Of a stretch of 9,927 bases of DNA, positions 8,185 to 9,927 are shown piece after piece. The number at the start of each line of letters is the position of its first letter. Within the stretch, counting starts at the first letter, position 1. Source of the DNA: Bacteroidales bacterium (lineage in GTDB: Bacteria; Bacteroidota; Bacteroidia; Bacteroidales; JAADJA01); NCBI GenBank assembly GCA_021106665.1, contig JAIOTR010000038.1:1-9927 (forward strand), in the 5' to 3' direction. The notes below the pieces were generated by a model. It saw nothing but the letters and a program-made list of their open reading frames with translations, made no database searches and was not told the DNA's origin. A program made the position numbers and the translations under genes.

Positions 8185-8863
8185 ACTATATATTTTGTTT
8201 CACGTTGTTTACGGGGAAGATCAGGATACATTTCAAGTATTTCTTCCGCATGCAGGAATTTAAGTTCTTCCGGAAAATCGGGATATTTACTGTTTCTCAA
8301 CTCCGGAAATTCCTCTTTTACCATTTGTCCTGCACCATACAAAACTTTCCATATTCGCTTTACAATATCCTTCAGGAAATCCAGATTCCGCTAATCAGTG
8401 GTTATCACTCTTTCCCAATCCCATTGATCAACATAGGATGAATGATCATGATCAAGGAAATAATCTTTTCGTACAGCATGCATATCGGTATTTATACCCT
8501 GGCCAACCTCACATCCAAATTGTGCCTATGCCATTCTTTTCCACTTGGTAGCAGCCTGTACAACCTGTGCCTCAATTCGTTTATCCAGCCCTAATCCGCA
8601 AGGGAAGTCAATTGGCATATGTGAACCATCCCTGTCAAGGTAATCGTTTACGCCACTATCTTTACTAATGATCAATGGTACCTGAACCATCTGCAGGTTC
8701 AATTCTTTGGCCATGTTCTCTTCAATGTAATTTTTAATCAAGTACAATGCCTTCATCCGTTTTAAGGGTGGCCATAATGGTTCACAATCAACAGGCAGAA
8801 TTTTTTCCACCTCTTCATAGGTACTAATTCCTGGACCTGCCAGGTCAGTTTTTTATCAGACAT
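8185..8863 (-). pseudogene. asnA: Decayed asnA (aspartate-ammonia ligase), C-terminal third missing
   Basis: Intact AsnA makes asparagine from aspartate, ammonia and ATP. Conceptual translation shows family blocks in order: MSDKK, then GPGISTYEEVEKILP, RMKALYLIKNYIEENM, QVPLIISKDSGVND, PIDFPCGLGLD, EAQVVQAATKWKRMA, AQFGCEVGQGINTDMHAVRKDY, SSYVDQWDWERVI, RNLDFLKDIVKRIW, KFLHAEEILEMYPDLPRKQRE. At least four lesions are visible. The frame shifts after codon 5, consistent with loss of one A from an A7 run (now A6, plus 8849-8854). TAG at 8526-8528 splits KRMA*AQFG, probably from a Leu codon. TAG at 8391-8393 splits ITTD*RNLDF, probably from CAG. After RETKYI, near 8190, the similarity stops and the frame runs on through unrelated sequence to 8073. 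The missing third includes the conserved glycine-rich GGGIGQ region. Two stops plus truncation make sequencing error alone unlikely. Confidence 0.9.
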
Positions 8864-8871
8864 ATAAAAAT

Positions 8872-8876
8872 CTCCT
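8872..8876 (-). promoter_or_regulatory. Shine-Dalgarno-like site upstream of the asnA remnant
   Basis: AGGAG on the minus strand ends 8 nt before the ATG at 8863, which supports that ATG as the original asnA start. No clear TAnnTTTG promoter is seen upstream; TATCTTTA (8914-8921) is the nearest approach and lacks a well-spaced -33 partner. Confidence 0.45.
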
Positions 8877-9070
8877 AAATTTTAGAATTAATTGGAAACT
8901 GATTTTATTTGAATAAAGATATATCATATCAACGAAAAGCGACACCGAATTCATGTCAGTTATTTAAATATTCTAAATTTATCATGTTATTTAGATTTTG
9001 CACAAACTATTTTTACATGATTATATTGATCCTCCAATGAAAAAAAATACACTGATTCCAACTTTTTATT

Positions 9071-9078
9071 TATTTTTG
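9071..9078 (+). promoter_or_regulatory. Possible -7 element of the CheY-like gene
   Basis: TATTTTTG matches TAnnTTTG and lies 23 nt before the ATG at 9102. I find no TTG about 19 bp upstream, so this is a half-match. The rest of 8877-9101 is AT-rich and shows no other feature. Confidence 0.3.
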
Positions 9079-9101
9079 ATCCGAATAAAGAATAAAACAA
9101 A

Positions 9102-9479
9102 ATGAGCCAGAAACACATATTTATTGTAGATGACAATGAGATGTTCACCCGTATGCTGCAAGATCATCTAAGTAAAATTCCTGCTTTTCAAATTTCTTCT
9201 TTTGGAACCGGAGAGGAGTGCCTGAAAAATTTATATCAAAATCCGGATTTAATTATTCTCGATTATAATTTGAACGATATTTACAAGGAAGCTGCCAACG
9301 GGCTTGAAATCCTTGAAGAAATCAAGAAGCACAACAATACAGCGCATGTTATTATGTTATCCAGCCAGGAACGCTATGCTGTTGCAGCACAAACCATATC
9401 AAAAGGTGCAGAGCAATACGTAATAAAAGATGAAAATGCGTTTGCTAATATCGATAAGATACTGGAAGATATTTTCTAA
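9102..9479 (+). CDS. Stand-alone CheY-like response regulator receiver
   Basis: A 125-residue protein that is a single receiver domain with no output domain. The key residues are present: the acidic pair Asp10/Asp11 in FIVDDNE, phosphoacceptor Asp54 in LIILDYNL, Ser87 at the Thr/Ser position (IMLSSQE) and Lys109 (YVIKDENAF). It should accept phosphate from a histidine kinase and act through protein contacts, or serve as a phosphorelay intermediate; the partner is not identifiable. A 9-residue stretch after Asp54 (NDIYKEAANG) is longer than in CheY itself. The ATG at 9102 starts directly before beta strand 1. The gene converges on the hybrid kinase remnant, sharing a 4-bp overlap of stop codons. 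Confidence 0.88.
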   Translation: MSQKHIFIVDDNEMFTRMLQDHLSKIPAFQISSFGTGEECLKNLYQNPDLIILDYNLNDIYKEAANGLEILEEIKKHNNTAHVIMLSSQERYAVAAQTISKGAEQYVIKDENAFANIDKILEDIF

Positions 9480-9927
9480 TTTTCAACTGATACCAACGCG
9501 TTTATTTTATTTACAAGTTCACTTGTTTCAAATGGTTTGGATATATATTCATCCATGCCTGATTCAAAACATTTATCTATTTCCTGTTTCATTACGTTGG
9601 CAGTCATAGCTATAACCGGAACCCTGGATTTTGATCCGTTTAATTTCCGGATCTGTTTGGTGGCATCATAACCATTCAGGATGGGCATTTGCACATCCAT
9701 CAATATTACGTGATAATCATTTTCCATAATTTTATCCAGTGCCATCTTTCCATTTTCAGCCACATCCAAAAGGACATGTTTAAATGCGAAATTGATCTCT
9801 TCAGTTGCCACCATCACATTAAATTCATTGTCTTCTTCCAACAATTTTGATAAATCAGGGGTAGATGTAAAAGATACAGGCTATTCCGTTGAGTCAGTTA
9901 TAGTGATTTCTACACCTGAAGTATAGA
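9476..9927 (-). pseudogene. 3' end of hybrid histidine kinase (receiver domain), interrupted by in-frame TAG; runs off window edge
   Basis: The last ~125 codons encode a receiver domain of the hybrid-kinase type: LLEEDNEFNVMVA, DVAENGKMAL, phosphoacceptor Asp in VILMDVQMPILNGYDAT (codon at plus 9695-9697), VIAMTANVM and EYISKPF. It starts at KLLEEDN without a usable start codon of its own; between the upstream stop and the domain there is no ATG or GTG, only two TTG codons inside beta strand 1. TAG at 9881-9883 interrupts the same frame. Upstream of it, the frame stays open to the window edge (TSGVEITITDSTE), as in the linker after a kinase ATPase domain. The simplest reading is a hybrid kinase gene with a nonsense mutation in the kinase-receiver linker. 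Alternatives are a sequencing error, or a separate receiver initiated at TTG. The receiver itself keeps its phosphorylation residues. Confidence 0.7.

Noticed and set aside
8205..8441. A plus-strand open frame of 78 codons.
   Set aside because: It is antisense to clearly recognisable asnA sequence and shows no protein features of its own.
9037..9105. A 22-codon open frame starting MKKNTLIPTF whose TGA overlaps the ATG of the CheY-like gene, like a leader peptide.
   Set aside because: No ribosome binding site, low-complexity AT-rich codons, and the probable -7 element (9071-9078) lies inside it.

Overview
The window looks like a chromosomal segment of a Bacteroidota (Bacteroidetes) bacterium. 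The evidence is low GC content, a TonB-dependent outer membrane receptor typical of that phylum, coding starts mostly without Shine-Dalgarno sites, and three promoters matching the Bacteroidota -33/-7 pattern (TTG or TTTG, 19-20 bp, TAnnTTTG). The centre of the window is a surprise for such a genome: an apparently intact two-gene operon for GatE and GatD, the Glu-tRNA(Gln) amidotransferase known as the archaeal type.

Layout: (1) 1-3165, minus: a large TonB-dependent receptor-like protein, open over 1055 codons and cut by the left window edge. (2) 3166-3377: a divergent intergenic region with one promoter for the receptor and one for gatE. (3) 3378-6735, plus: gatE then gatD, 10 bp apart. Family motifs are present along GatE, and all four asparaginase-type catalytic residues are present in GatD. 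(4) 6802-7938, minus: an AAA/STAND-like ATPase (COG1672-type) with a C-terminal winged-helix-like region. Its promoter carries three 15-bp tandem copies of an imperfect palindrome. (5) 8041-8184: a short GC-richer stretch with two hairpins. (6) about 8185-8863, minus: a decayed asnA (ammonia-dependent asparagine synthetase) with a frameshift, two nonsense codons and a missing C-terminal third. (7) 9102-9479, plus: a stand-alone CheY-like receiver. (8) 9476-9927, minus: the 3' receiver end of a hybrid histidine kinase, interrupted by an in-frame TAG. Its stop codon overlaps the stop of the CheY-like gene.

Functional reading: GatDE would convert mischarged Glu-tRNA(Gln) to Gln-tRNA(Gln), with GatD releasing ammonia from glutamine or asparagine. 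Most Bacteroidota are expected to have GlnRS, so the role here is an open question. The operon sits behind a host-type promoter, which suggests an expressed, domesticated operon, whether recently or anciently acquired. Nearby asnA is a pseudogene, so two amide-metabolism loci lie within 2 kb, one apparently live and one dead. The two-component genes at the right edge are adjacent but convergent, and one seems broken.
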